DNA of 51,987 nt from contig WELB01000039.1 in the NCBI GenBank assembly GCA_009602725.1, positions 471,799 through 523,785 of the forward strand, in the 5' to 3' direction. Each line of letters opens with the position of its first letter. The first letter of the stretch is position 1. Both the position numbers and the translations under genes were made by a program. Source of the stretch: Spirogloea muscicola (Eukaryota > Streptophyta > Zygnematophyceae > Spirogloeales > Spirogloeaceae). The notes under the pieces are model-generated. The model was given only the letters and a program-made list of their open reading frames with translations, had not been told where the DNA came from and ran no database searches. Below are positions 32,103 through 44,150 of this stretch, piece by piece.

Positions 32103-35100
32103 ATGGTGCTATTTATTGCTGAGAGTTCACCTGCTCTGCTGATACCCGCCGCCAGTGCTGCTGTTGCTCATTTGTGCCGATTGTTGCTGCTGGTCATATC
32201 CGCGTCCACCGTAACGACCACCGCCACCGCGCCCACCGCCACCACCACCCCNGCCCCGGGCCTCGGCCGCCGCCGCCGCCGCCGGCGCCGCTCCGCAGGA
32301 TCGGGATGAGGAGCAGCAGCAGCCGGAGGGCCTGGTGGCGCCGTTCGCGGCGACGGCGACGGCGCCGGCGGCGCCGCAGCAGGGCAGCATCTTCGGCATC
32401 CCGTACACGACGGTGAAGAAAGTGGTGCCGCTGGGCCTCATGTTCTTCTGCATCCTGTTCAACTACACCATCCTGCGCGACACCAAGGACGTGCTGGTGG
32501 TCACCGCGCCCGGCTCCGGCGCCGAGATCATCCCGTTCCTCAAGACCTGGGTCAACCTGCCGCTGGCCGTCGCCTTCATGGTCGTCTACTCCAAGCTGGC
32601 CAACGTGCTGTCGCGCGAGGCGCTCTTCTACACCTGCATCTTCCCCTTCATCGCCTTCTTCGGCGCCTTCGCCTTCCTCATGTACCCGCTGCAGCACGTC
32701 CTGCACCCCACCGCGCTCGCCGAGCGCCTGCTCACGCAGCTCGGCCCGCGCTTCATGGGCCCCATCTCCATCCTCCGCAACTGGACCTTCTGCCTCTTCT
32801 ATGTCATGGCCGAGCTCTGGGGCTCCGTCGTCGTCTCCGTCCTCTTCTGGGGCTTCGCCAACCAGGTGCTGGTCTTCGCCCTTCTGCCGACACGCCGCCT
32901 CATCCAGGAGATCCCATTGCGCCTGCTCACTCACAAACATCAGTGAGGGTGTGCCCCTCTAGCTGTCCTGCTTGAGGCCTGGCTGCATTGCTCTTGCATA
33001 ATGTGTGCTAACAGATGAATTATCTTACTCGTCCCAGCCCTGACAAGGTGCTGAGAGACATGCATCAGTCCTCATTGCAGTCACTGTTGGTGTTTGATAG
33101 GAACTGCTAGCTTAGAGATCTCGCTCATACATCCGCTTACCACTTAAGCTTTTCGCTGTGTATGAGCGGGTTGCTCCAGTCTCACAAGCACAATACTTAT
33201 CAATGCTGCTGTGTACAAGCTGCTCGAGGATAGGCTTTTAAGCGCAGTGATTGTCAGATTTGCGCTGCAACACAAGTTTGCCATCTTTGAACTGGCCAAC
33301 CCTCGGGCGTTCAAGTGCAGTGGAATGCAGATGCACTGCAGAATGATCACTCTGCAATGTGGCAGTGGTGGTAGTATACCTGCCTATCTTCAAGTCTGAT
33401 TCTCAGGCGCTGCTGTTGCAGATTGTGACGGTGGATGAAGCAAAGCAGTTCTACCCGCTCTTCGGCCTGGGCGCCAATGTGGCGCTTGTCTTCTCGGGGA
33501 GAACTGTCAAATATTTCTCTCAGTTGCGCAGCAAGCTGGGGCCTGGCGTCGACGGCTGGGGTATGTCGCTCAAGGGCATGATGTCGCTCGTCGTCGTGCT
33601 CGGCTTTGCTATCGCCGCCATATACTGGTGGGTTGTCGCCAATGTTGTCAACGACCCCAACCTGCCCAAGGTCGAGAAGAAGAAGAAGGTGAGCACTAAA
33701 TGCTGCCTATCAGCAAGTTGTTTAAGTGGCTGAATGACTTTCAAGCGGCACATATGCACTTCTTGCTGCAGTGGCAATGTTGCTAAAGCTAAGTCAGCTA
33801 TGCTTGAGCAGCAGGAGGTAGCGCCTGCGGCGTCACTTCCGTGCAGGGGATCAGACCTGCTCTAGCTAAGCATCCTTGCTCTGTGGCCCTCCGCAGAAGG
33901 ACAAGCCAAAGATGAGTATGGGGGAGAGCTTCAAGTTCCTGCTTGGGTCACGGTACATCAGGGACCTTGCCACGATTGTCGTAGCGTATGGCATTAGCAT
34001 CAACCTCGTGGAGGTCACGTGGAAGGGCAAGATCAAGGCCCAGGTGCTTGCCTGCCTCTCTCTCCAGCCCTTGGCTTGGTCTTGTACACCTTGAGATGTG
34101 TTGGACATTGGAACATACAGGTGTTCAGAAGAGGCATCGGCCTTGCACACAAGGCTAGCAAATGAGTTGAAAGTAGCTGCAAGAGCTAGCTCATTGTACC
34201 TTCTTGATGCAATGCGAGGGCAAATGCAATGCAGGCCTGCGACAAGGTCAGCAAGTCCTGACAGCGGCAGCGAGTTTCCGACTCTATTACTCAACAGCAA
34301 GCCCTCTCTGCCGTAGACAATCTGATTGATTTAAGGCAAAGTACTAACGACCTCTCTCTGACCTGCTTCCTGCTCTCTGCATGCAGTTCCCAAATCCAAA
34401 TGATTACTCCTCGTTCATGGGCGACTTCTCAACGTACACGGGCATCGTGACATTCGCAATGATGCTTCTCTCGCGTGTTATATTCCGCAAGTTCGGCTGG
34501 GGCGTGGCAGCACAGATCACGCCGTCGGTGCTGCTCGTCACAGGCGTGGCCTTCTTCTCGCTCGTGCTTTTCTCTGCGCCCCTCACGCCGTACCTGGCGT
34601 CCCTGGGGCTCACGCCACTGCTGGCAGCCGTGTACGTCGGCGCCGCCCAGAACATCTTCAGCAAGAGCGCCAAGTACAGCCTCTTTGACCCGTGCAAGGA
34701 GATGGCCTACATTCCTCTTGACGAGGAGACCAAGGTGAGCTCAGCAAGGCAGCCTCGGCATGTTTTTGGGGCATCCTAAGTTTCTTGACATCTGCCCTTG
34801 AGCAAGTCTGGCATGAGACACAACCATCTGTGGCGAATATAAAGGTAGCCTGAATGGCATGCATCTCTGTGAGTAATAAAATCAGCATGGCGTTTGTGGA
34901 TTTGGTGTTGCCCAAGCAGACCCTTTGACATGGTGGAGGTTTGACCCTCGAGGAGTCCTCCTAGTACTTGGTGTGGAGTTGGCTGTGGCGAAATCTGTTA
35001 GCAGCATATAGCACTGATTCTCAATGATGCTGCTGTTGCGAGCAGGTCAAGGGCAAGGCTGCTATCGACGTCGTGTGCAATCCGCTGGGCAAGTCAGGCG

Positions 35101-35726
35101 GTGCGCTCATCCAGCAGTTCCTCATCTTTGGATTTGGGTCACTGGCCAACTCCACGCCGTACCTTGGCGTCATCCTGCTGTTCATCGTCATTGCATGGCT
35201 TGGTGCCGCCCGGTCGCTGGATAAGCAGTTCTCGCCACTCGTCCAAGAGGACCTCAAGGGCAAGTACCAGGAGGGCAAGCTGGCCACCTCATCAAAGGCG
35301 TTCCTCGGCTCTGGCGGGAAGCCGCACAAAGAGGTGAGGAGGCTTACATATTCTGCCTTGCCATTGTTCTCTGCAAGGAGGGCCACTTGCAAGTAATAGC
35401 ATGTGTCACAATTGGAAGCTGGAAGTACATAACAGATGGGCTGCTCCTTGTCAATGCTTGTGACAATTGCTGGGTGCTGATGCCTACCTTCTTGGCAGGT
35501 CAAATATCGGTTCGTGAGTGTGCTCAACGAGCAGGGCTTTGTGGAGGGCCGTTATGTGCCTATTCTCGACGGCAAGCCTGTGCTTGATGGCAAGCTGCCT
35601 GCGGAGGTCAAGAGCAGTGCTCCTGCCCCTGCAGCTGCGGCCAAGATTGTCAGCGAGGCTGCTGGGAATGATGATGGCGGCAACGGCGCTAGCTCCCTGA
35701 CTTTGGAGCAGCCGGCCAAGGCATAA
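32103..35726 (+). CDS. NTT: Plastid-type ATP/ADP translocator (AAA/NTT family), 6 exons
   Basis: Exons are about 32103-32865 (with an N at 32252), 33422-33688, 33897-34043, 34387-34734, 35046-35333 and 35499-35726. Resolved joins are all phase 0, giving 602 aa from 32335 on. NTT proteins exchange cytosolic ATP for stromal ADP (+Pi) across the plastid inner envelope and have about 12 membrane spans. Sequence marks are VVPLGLMFFCILFNYTILRD, DVLVVTAPGSGAEIIPFLK, WGFANQ|IVTVDEAKQFYPLF, GLGANVALVFSGRTVKYFS, VVAYGISINLVEVTWKGKIK, FMGDFSTYTG, GAAQNIFSKSAKYSLFDPCK and KGKAAIDVVCNPLGKSGGAL. This is the plant/chlamydial carrier, unrelated to mitochondrial AAC. The ATG at 32103 begins a Ser/Ala/Thr-rich segment that would suit a transit peptide, but the N and GC runs break the frame between it and the secure coding frame, so the N-terminus is provisional. 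The C-terminal tail is Ala-rich. Confidence 0.93.
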
Positions 35727-36531
35727 AGCTTCTCAAATTGCGCTCAAAAGTGTTTTGGTTGTGCTCACTGAAGGCTGCTGGCACCTGGCCGCGGATAGCT
35801 GGTCGGAGCTACATGGGCTTGGTGCTTGGCAGTCGGGCGATGGTCGCCTCTGTGTCTTTGACAAGATGAGCGCCGGCCTAGCCTTGATGATATACTTTGT
35901 GAGCTTCAGTACATGATGCTGGACCAGTGATGAGAGCTGCTCATCCCAAGGATTGTGCTGCTATTGCAATACCTGGCACTGTGTCCCCTTTGTATGTCAA
36001 ATGATTGTCCCACTGACCTATTGCCAGCGCATGAATCAGGTGTCATTCTCTTCTTGTCATGTCCGTTCCACTTATCTCATGCTGTGGGGTTCCTTCAGAG
36101 CAGATCAATAAAGTCCTTCGAATATCCTCCGCACTAATGTCAGAGCCCTAGCTCGTGGCCAGGCTCACAGGTACTGTGAATATCATTGGCACCATGGGAA
36201 TTGCCATCTACGGCGCGACAACTACTATACAAATTATGCTTGTCATCCCTAGGGAGGCCATTGCCTTGTGGTGATCATAAGTCGGGCAGTTGTGGGCGCC
36301 CAGTGGGCCTGTTCTGGAAGCCGGCTTGTGGGACAGAATCCTGGCCCTGATGCACTTGCCTGAACGCCTCAATACAAAGGGCTAGGTGCGCGCCAAGTTC
36401 GAGTATCATGGTTGCCAGGTCACTACTGCTATGATACACCTCGTAGAAGGAACACTGACTTGCTGTTGACTTGCTACTGAACTGCTATTGGCTTGCTAAC
36501 CCCCACATTTGCAATGAGCCATCAGCAAGCT

Positions 36532-36730
36532 CCAGTCAGCTGTACCTCTTAGAATGTTGAGCAGGGAACACCCTGAAATTTAAAGATCACATCCTGTTAT
36601 GTATATAATGTCTCTTTGCCAGGCAAATGAGGCTCCAGTCTGCTGTACTTCTTGGAAAGTTGAGCAGGCAACACTCTACATTCCAAAGATCACATCTGTT
36701 ATGTAAATTTTTGTCTCTTTGCCAGGCAGA
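36532..36730. repeat. Tandem duplication of a ~100-bp unit
   Basis: Two copies begin with CTCCAGTC (36531 and 36633). Both contain GTTGAGCAGG, AAAGATCACATC and TGTCTCTTTGCCAGGCA in the same order with scattered substitutions and small indels. It is non-coding. Confidence 0.75.
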
Positions 36731-36904
36731 GGAATGGCCTGTGTCGATCTGTTCACTCTGACCATGTCCTTTGTCACAAACAGGGTGCAAGACACACTAC
36801 AACCAGACTTGTGAATTTTTGTTACCACATCCGAAACATCTCAGTGGTGCCCACTTGCCCAAGTACTGCATGAGCTTCTTAACCATGTTGATTGTCACAC
36901 ATGC

Positions 36905-36909
36905 TTACA
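36905..36909 (-). promoter_or_regulatory. Candidate poly(A) signal TGTAA (exonuclease gene)
   Basis: TTACA on the plus strand lies 166 nt beyond the REX4 stop; a second TTACA is at 36942. Confidence 0.35.
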
Positions 36910-37074
36910 ATCTAATCTAACCTTTTTGTACAGGAGATAAATTACAAGAAGGTGCATGTTACCTTGACCCCAGTCCACTGCACCACTGAAGACACTTTGC
37001 ACGCCTCACTGCTTCTCCTTAGCAAATTCGAATAAGAAGAGCTCAAAGGATACTGGACAAGTTCATTCATAGTA

Positions 37075-39235
37075 CTAGTGCCTTTGCTGAAGAGTGCTGC
37101 GCTCTCGTGAAGCTTGCGAGTGTCGGCTTGCTTGTCTTTGTGCCAAGGGCGATCCACTGCTTGCGGACGTGGTGCCCAGCGGCGTGCGGAGGCTCTGTTC
37201 CCAGGCTGGTCGGTGATGGAGGTATATATACAGTGCAGCTCTTGCGTCCTCGACCTATCGCAAACACAGGAACCCCTGCTGACGTCAGTGCCTTTTCAGT
37301 AGCTCAACAGATCACAATAAAAGAAGCTTAAGTGAGCTTGCCCAGTCGCCGCATCACCAAAAGCATGAGATCGGGGCTGCAGCACCAGGCAATTGGGCAT
37401 CATGATCACGGCTCAGTTGTCCCATGGAAGCCACATACGGGCGAATGCTGGCCTTGCTGTATTGTGGCTCCAAGGACCTCCGCCGCAAGGTGCCGCAGTG
37501 CCCGCGCCTGGCCCCGCTTCCTGCTTAGCATGGTGAGGGGAGTGAGCATCGGTGTACAATGTCTGTAAAGCCTGGCAAATTTGAGTTTGAAAACAATCTC
37601 AGGACAAGACGCAGAGGCTTGTCAAGCGCACGCACAAAGGCCATCGATGTAAAATGGCAAAGGAGACGATTGCGTCTGCCTTTGATAGGGTGGAGTGGAG
37701 GTGGGGATGGGAAGAAAGACCACCCTCGGAGAGGCTTGTATCGCTGCGTGTCGCGCGTGTCACGCCTTGGGTGGCTCAAGAGGAGCGCCTGCGGCGTGCC
37801 GCAGCAAGAGCGTCAACCAAAAGTAATTGCATTGCCGCGGCCATCCGGGCAAAGAGCCGGCGCTGGGGTCTGGGTCCCGCACCTTGAGGTCATTGTGCAG
37901 CGCATGCCCGACGAGGACGCGACCCTTGAGGAGCCCGGCAACCTCTCTCTGAACTTCCCAAAAGTCCTCGGCCGCTAGAGCCGCCGCCGCCGCCGGCCTG
38001 GGCGATCAGAAAAGACGGGCAGCATCGCTCGCCGCATACTCCTCATCTGCTCATGCAGAATGCTCGCCAGAAAGCGCATGTGTCTGTGGAAGGGGGCCGG
38101 CCGCCAACCAGAGTGCTTGTTGAGGTGCCGCCACTGAACGCCGCTCACGGCCGTGCGGAGGTCTGTGACCAGCTCCAGGGGCCGCACGTGCTTGTCTAGC
38201 ACGACATTGCCGTGGGCGTTCACCTGCGCGCCAAAGGTCAGGGCGGGGAGCCAGTGAGCATCTGCCACTGCCCAAACTTTCTCCCAGTCGCTCAGTGCCG
38301 GCTGCCGAGGTTACCAGAAGCACCCGAGGTCCCGGTCTGCTAGTCACAGGGATCTGTGGGATATTCATAAAGCTTTAAGAGTCAAGCATGTTGCAAGCAA
38401 CCGCCCGGGCCTGTGCTGCCGACTAGGGGGAGGAGCACGCGAGAGGGCCTGCTCACGATGGCGACGCGGGCGAGCATGGAGCGCTTGCCGTCGCGGCCGA
38501 CGCCCACCATCTCGCAGTCCATCGCCAGCAGCTTGGTGACGCTGAGCACCCACCCCGGCACAGCGCACGCCTAGGCGTGAGCCACGTTCTGGACCTCGAA
38601 GTTAGCGCTGAGTGAAATGAAGAAAGCTGCTCCATTGAGCAGTTCTCCATTTTCTGCACAGACTGCTCTACGTGGACGACAAGCGTATACCTTTTCTGAC
38701 AGACTTGTGACGGACTTGTCTTCTTGTGATTGTCCTAGGAATATTTCTGAGTATGAGATTGTTATTGCTCGCTCTCGAGGAGCAAAGCGTCGAAAAATGC
38801 TGCCGCTGCCCAATTGCAGTGCAGCCATCAGAGGGCTCTAAAGGCTAATCCCCAAACCCAAAAACCCAAAACCCGAAACCTAACCCCTGAACCCACGCAC
38901 CTGGCGTCCTGGCTGCGGGGCAGGAGCCGAGCGACGCCCGGGGAGCTCGCTGCGGTGGCCGCGGCGCTCGCCTCCTCGAGCGCCTCCAGGGCCGCCGCTG
39001 GCGGCGGCGGCGGCGCAGTGGGGGCCAAGATTCCCATGCCCCGCCGCGGCTGCCACCGCACGAGGGTCTGCACGAGGCGCAGCTTCAAGGCCGGAGGCCG
39101 AATCAAGCGGCGGCGGCGGCGGCGGCGGTAACGGCGGCGGCGGCGGAGGCGGCGGCTGGCGGCGTCGCCGGAGAGCCCACCTTCTTCAGCTGCAGCCAGT
39201 TGGCGCTGACGCCGCCGCCGCCGCCGGACGGCGCC
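37075..39235 (-). CDS. REX4: REX4-type DEDDh 3'-5' exonuclease, N-terminus in assembly gap
   Basis: Exons in coding order are (gap)-39181, 38837-38691, 38570-38457, 38223-38109, 37974-37883, 37788-37724, 37520-37439 and 37254-37075, all in phase. REX4 relatives are nucleolar RNA exonucleases of the RNase T/DnaQ fold, linked to rRNA processing. Visible features are the family's N-terminal NW motif (SANWLQLKK), then LAMDCEMVGVGRDGKRSML with the first Asp and Glu, KHVRPLELVTDLRTAVSG, EVAGLLKGRVLVGHALHNDL with the third acid, RDTRDTQRYKPLR, and HSP|VEDARAALYIYLHH with the catalytic His and last Asp. All catalytic residues are present. At least 282 residues are readable and the rest lies in the 134-N gap. 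The exon 38837-38691 (LGSGSIFRRFAPRERA...) is supported only by splice and frame agreement. The intron before it holds a telomere-like tract and GCC runs. Confidence 0.87.
38853..38890. repeat. Telomere-like C-rich tract in a REX4 intron
   Basis: There are about five units of the CCCAAAA / CCCAAA / CCTAACCC type. They are degenerate relative to CCCTAAA. The tract lies just 15 bp upstream (in transcription order) of the exon beginning at 38837, where it would serve as or crowd the branch-point region. Confidence 0.6.
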
Positions 39236-39369
39236 NNNNNNNNNNNNNNNNNNNNNNNNNNNNNNNNNNNNNNNNNNNNNNNNNNNNNNNNNNNNNNNNN
39301 NNNNNNNNNNNNNNNNNNNNNNNNNNNNNNNNNNNNNNNNNNNNNNNNNNNNNNNNNNNNNNNNNNNNN
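39236..39369. other. Assembly gap (134 N)
   Basis: A run of N is bordered on both sides by GCC/GCG repeats. Protein tracks across it are meaningless. It hides the first exon(s) of the REX4 gene. Confidence 0.99.
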
Positions 39370-40305
39370 CGGAGGCGGCCGAGTCGGGCGCCGCCGCCGC
39401 CGCCGCCACCGCCGCCGCCGCCGCGAGGCGCGGCGGGCAACCTGGCGTTGGGGTCTCAGAGCCCTCAACGGCAGGCACCGTCGGCTTGTCCCACTGGGAG
39501 GTGACGACGGAGCGCCCGCGTAGCGGCCCATCGTCGAGACGTGGCTCCGATGACAAACCTCCCAATGAACTTGACGGGCGAGCGGCCTGCGCCCCGCTGT
39601 CGCCCCCGCCTTCGGGTTAGTGGCCCCGCCGCTTGATGATGGCCCCACCGACGGGGATCGCCGTTCGGCGCATCCCTCGTTCGGGGCCGGCGGCCTGCTA
39701 CCCGGCGAAGAAAGCGACATGAGGTTGGGAAAATGGGAACAAATGGGGGCTGTGAGGACCAGCCGGGTGCTTACACAAGGTGTTCATGACTATATTAGCG
39801 GAGCCACAGGCGAGGCAAACAGAGCGCTCTTAGGGACCCCCTGTCAGAAAGAAAGCAGCTCTTAATTGAAGGAAATGGTTGTGAGAGGCCAGCCCAGAAT
39901 AGGAAGTGGCTCTGCCAAAGGGGCGAGGGCTGTGAAAAGCTAGCCCAAAAGGCCCAGAAGGAATGAAGGGAGATGGCTCTTCCAAATGGCTCTTCCAGCG
40001 ATGGCTGTGAGAGAAGCAGCTCTCTCATAAGGGGCGAGGCTGTGAGAGGCCAGCCCAAAAGGAACGGGCAGAGAGCCAAAGAGAGAGATGCGCGGTGCGC
40101 TTGATATGAATGCGAGGCCTGGATGTCAGGCATCTGCCTGGAGATACTTCAAAGTTGGTCACTGTGTATAATATACAGGCCTGCTCTGTGCAAAGGGGAG
40201 TAGAACTAGAGATAAAGTATGGTCATGCTGGCATAATAACTAAGGCGGCTGAAGTAACAATGACAACTAATACATTGACTGCGAAGAAAGCAATCTGCAC
40301 TAATG
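39370..40305. other. Spacer between REX4 5' end and glutamine synthetase 3' end
   Basis: GC-rich flank of the gap up to about 39720, then inverted hairpin elements (39860-40100). After that is AT-richer sequence that must include the glutamine synthetase 3' UTR. I see no supportable gene. Confidence 0.55.
39860..40100 (-). repeat. Dispersed hairpin elements, three inverted copies
   Basis: Cores are at about 39878-39895 (GGTTGTGAGAGGCCAGCCC), 39927-39946 (GGGCTG-TGAAAAGC-TAGCCC) and 40038-40056 (GGCTGTGAGAGGCCAGCCC). Each is followed by an A-rich lead-in in inverted orientation. A GCGCGGTGCGC word near 40090 recalls the right part of the 13725-13860 block. Confidence 0.7.
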
Positions 40306-43300
40306 TTAGCAGTCCAGAGTGGTGTCCAGCTCCCACTTGCTGAGTTGGGAGGAGTAACTCCGCCACTGCTGCATGCGCAATTTCACATAGGACTCCACAA
40401 ACTGTCCGCCAAGCCTCTGGATGGATGTGGAAAGCAAAGGTGTCAGAAGCTGGTTAACCTGCATTGCAATACTCTGAAGCGTTATCGCAGGCAGCCCCTT
40501 TACCTTCAGGAACTTCACACTGAAATGCATGGAGCTGCAACACAACCAGATCAGGAGTCTATACACTGAAGGGTGGTGCAGCATGCACATTGCACAATGA
40601 GCAGGTCTACCCAAATAGCGTGATGAAGAGGAGGAGCTCACCCTTTTGAGGACTTCCGAGGAGCTCAGCTCGCGCAGGGCGTCAAGGAGGTTGTCAGGGA
40701 GTGTTTGAAGCTTCTGCATCAGCAGAAGGCCATCCTGAGCACAAGCTTTGTGTTTGACTTGCCAAAGTGTAGAAATCATTGATAACACAGAGATCAGAGG
40801 TTCTATGAAGGCACAAGGTGGTCTACCATCTCAGGGTGGGGAACATGACCATTCCAGTCAGCGCGGGGACCTGGATCTGTTTTCTGCTCAATCCCTTCCA
40901 AGCCTGCAGCTGCGGAGCATCATCAAAATAAGGTGGAAAATTAATATGCTGCAACTGCTGACCTGCAAATGAGCTTCTCATAGGAGATATGATTTGCCAA
41001 TAACGCACTGGTCTGAGGCTACAACACCAGAAGCTCTGAGGCTGCAGTGACAGGCATAAGGTCACATCGTGCATTGCTCTATCAAAGTAGACAATTGCTG
41101 ACCTAGAAGAGAAGCTTGGAGCAAATAAGGGTTGACCGCACCATCGGCCAGTCTAAACTCAAAGCGGTCGGTGTCGGGAATACTGATACATTGACAAACA
41201 CGTTCAGGCCATTCCCTTTCAACCTTCGCTTGCCAAGCTGATCACAGCTGTCCTTCTATGTGAGTGTCATACACATTCCATCCCTGAACAACATTCAGCG
41301 AGGCTGTACAGTATGCATACTAACAGTGAGGCAATCAGGTTAAGATGGTGTACCGGAGCATGTGTGTCCGGTTGTTGCCGGTGTAAGAGATGGTACAAGG
41401 CGCCCAGGAGCTTCCAGAAGCTGTTGTTGCTCCACTTGTGCGCTTGTAGCTATTCACAGTCGGGTTGGTAAAAGCGCACACAGCCTGCACAGCTCGTGGC
41501 GGCATAAGCAGCTGTGACTTGGCCACGTCATAAGCGAGGCTCCTGCACCAGCAACACGTATCGCCAATCTAGTGTGATTACGAGACACAAGAATCAGAAG
41601 GAGACAGGCAGCAACACCTAAGACTGCTGGTGTTCATGGAGCCCACAGGTGTACAAGCCCAGTGCCTCTCCTTACGACCTTGAGTAAGATGTCATGAGCA
41701 GGCAAGCTGAGTTAAAGCTCAAGACGTCCTTACCTTGGCATTTGCTAGGACACCCCCTATGAAATTGTAGGCTAGAGAAGATAGACCCTGCAAACAGTGA
41801 AGAGAGTAATCAATGCATCGATGCAACATAAACCCTAATACGTAAGATCATACTCTAATAAAGGAATACAATACTTAACACAAGCACTCAGAGTCATTCT
41901 CTTGACAGTGTACTCTTAGCCAGCTTCAAGCTCCTGTGCTGCAAGTAACTGCGGCACCATAATGGTCGCCTGGACCTTACCAGTTCTCCGTGCTCATCCT
42001 CAAAAACATTAGTGCCCTGATCATCCCACAAAGAAATATGGCAATGGGCACCGTTCCCGGTCCTGTTCTCGAAGGGTTTGGGCATGAATGTGGCCTTCAA
42101 GCCTAGCAGGAAAGCATGGATAAATGCCCGCAGACTGATTAGTGCCATTGAAACTGCATATGCCACGACCAATCAACAGCTATTACAGACACTTACTTGA
42201 CATGGAGACCAACTCGCGTTCAAATATTCTAAACACAATGGAATCATTTGAAACAGCCCAGCTTCTGAGGTACTGCATGCTATGGCGGACAAGCTCAAGC
42301 AGATCGAGTAAATTGCAGGCACATTACCGTGCTTCTCGGCTACAGACTTCATCATGAATTTGAAGAACGTGTGTCGGTCGGCTGTAACCAGGCTGTTGTC
42401 GTACTCCCAATTAAACTCAAACTGACCATTGCCATCCTGCGCATCCAGGGACTAAATTTCTGGAGTTCTCGTAGGACTAAGTGCCAGCAGTCGAACAGCA
42501 CGGGGACTAACTCTTGAACTCTATGCAGTCATTGCACTTTCAAGTAATAGGTATAGAGGAGTCAAGCATAGGCTCAATTTGTAGCTGAAATAAACCTGCA
42601 CATGGTCAAAGCGACCAGAAGTCACAGCCGAATCGAGTAGTCACCTCGTGATCCATCTGATAAGGCTTCCAACCAAGCTCGGTCATGTACTCACAGACCT
42701 CTGTTACGACTTCATACTGCCTCATCAGCGCTGCCTACCACCCAAGTTGCGTGCAGATTGCGTCAGCTGGCAAGCAACCATCCTGAAACATCTCATTGCT
42801 GCTGCCACATGTATGCTACATGCAAGGGATCCTCGGCGGATGCCTTTGGTATTAAAGTACTGTTTTAAGTGCTGCTGCTGCTGTCATGAGTTGGAAGAGT
42901 TCCAGCCCTGACTATCATCCTCTGGTGGCCATGTTTGCACCTGATCGTAGCACGGCTTCTCAGCGACATCCTTCGTGTCCGCCACTTCATTCGCTCCGTC
43001 TAGCAAGAAAAATTCACATTCCACGCCAGTCTTCATTTCAAGTCCCATGTCCTTGAGAGCAGCCACCTGTTAGTGGATGAATGTTAGAATTTAGCAGACT
43101 TTGATCTGACAATCCACAGTATCTGATATCATAGCACATGCAGTGGCCAATCAAGTGACTAATCAGGTTCCAACCGCAACTTCGACATCAGCATGCTGCG
43201 AGAGCTGGGCAGACACACTGCAGTGATACCACTGAGACGTATCAACAGATGAAGGATCGGATCAACCAAGGAAAGGCAAGTTGGTATACACAGCATGTTA

Positions 43301-44150
43301 CTTAGCTAAGGCTCCAGGACACCCTCGTTGGCTGCACCACTATAGTCTGGCAGCCGGCTCTGATGCTGTAGCCAGCTAGTGGACACAGTGTTCTATGTGG
43401 TCCTGCAGCACACCTGCGCCTTGAGGACGTTTCTGGGTGCCTGGTCCACCAGCTTGTTGTCCATGACAAGGTCGGCAGCCACCCAGGCGACCTCCTTCTT
43501 CCAGGGCAGCTGGAAGACGGCATCCGCGTCGGGCATTGCAAACTGCGGCACAGCAGTATCAACTGCTGTGGTAATCGCCACAACACTGTGGACAGCAGCA
43601 TCGCCTGGTCTGCAGGCTCCAGGCCACGAGAGCCACCTCCTTTCCTCCACTGATCTTCGAGTCCATTATGTCTTGGTTAGCGAACGAGATCCATTGCAAA
43701 GCGACGCGAGACTTTGCTGAGGGGAGTTCAGCCCCAGCTTCGGTGGCCAATAACAAGCTGCAATTGGCGGGAATCTGAGCTCTGCGGGGATGCAAAGCTC
43801 GTCACCAACGTCGCCGATGCTGCCACTGCTGCTCACCATGTCGGGGTGCGCCGGCGTCATGTCGAGGTACGTGGCGAAGCCGGCGAAGCCGGCGCCGCCG
43901 CGCTGCACGCCGGCAATGGCCGGCGCCGGCACCAGCTTCGAGCGCGGCACGCCGAAGAGGTCCGTGAAGCTGACCTGCGGAGCCGCCGCCGCCGGCGGCG
44001 CCATTGACGCTCAGGCGGGGCAGCGGAGAGCGGCGGCCAGCGGCGGGCGGGCCATGGCGGCTGCCGGAAGCCGGCGGAGGCGGGCCTCACCAGGAAGTAG
44101 CGGACGCCCCGCTCCTCGGCGTACGCCGCCAGCGACGGCGGCGACGCCAT
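40306..44150 (-). CDS. glnT: Glutamine synthetase, GlnT / type III-like, 13 exons
   Basis: Exons in coding order are 44150-44091, 43974-43837, 43542-43414, 43066-42941, 42734-42645, 42436-42328, 42102-41981, 41787-41734, 41484-41354, 41182-41103, 40909-40827, 40734-40642 and 40416-40306. They total 1,326 nt, or 441 aa, the usual GlnT length. The enzyme makes glutamine from glutamate, ammonia and ATP. In order: [107 protein letters not shown] (metal- and ATP-site region), [51 protein letters not shown] and a [19 protein letters not shown] tail. It resembles rhizobial GlnT along its whole length and is unlike the GSII enzymes usual in green algae. No transit peptide is evident, so it is probably cytosolic. 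The start codon is at the head of the matching N-terminus. Exon 41484-41354 could start further upstream, but this choice restores family spacing. Confidence 0.94.

Larger units (their letters stand above)
35727..37074. other. Convergent spacer between translocator and exonuclease genes
   Basis: Both 3' UTRs lie here. It holds a roughly 100-bp tandem duplication (36532-36730). Possible poly(A) signals are an AATAAA-like word near 36106 and TGTAA at 36702 on the plus strand, and TTACA at 36905 and 36942 for the minus-strand gene. No hairpin element and no supportable gene. Confidence 0.55.

Noticed and set aside
32194-32940. 248-aa acidic open frame on the minus strand
   Set aside because: It is antisense to the first coding exon of the translocator, whose plus frame matches the family along its length.
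38828-39565. Minus-strand frame crossing the N run
   Set aside because: The frame through 134 N is arbitrary; only the SANWLQLKK segment next to the gap is used, as part of REX4.
43559-43836. Possible extra exon between glutamine synthetase exons 2 and 3
   Set aside because: The direct join [11 protein letters not shown] matches GlnT without insertion.
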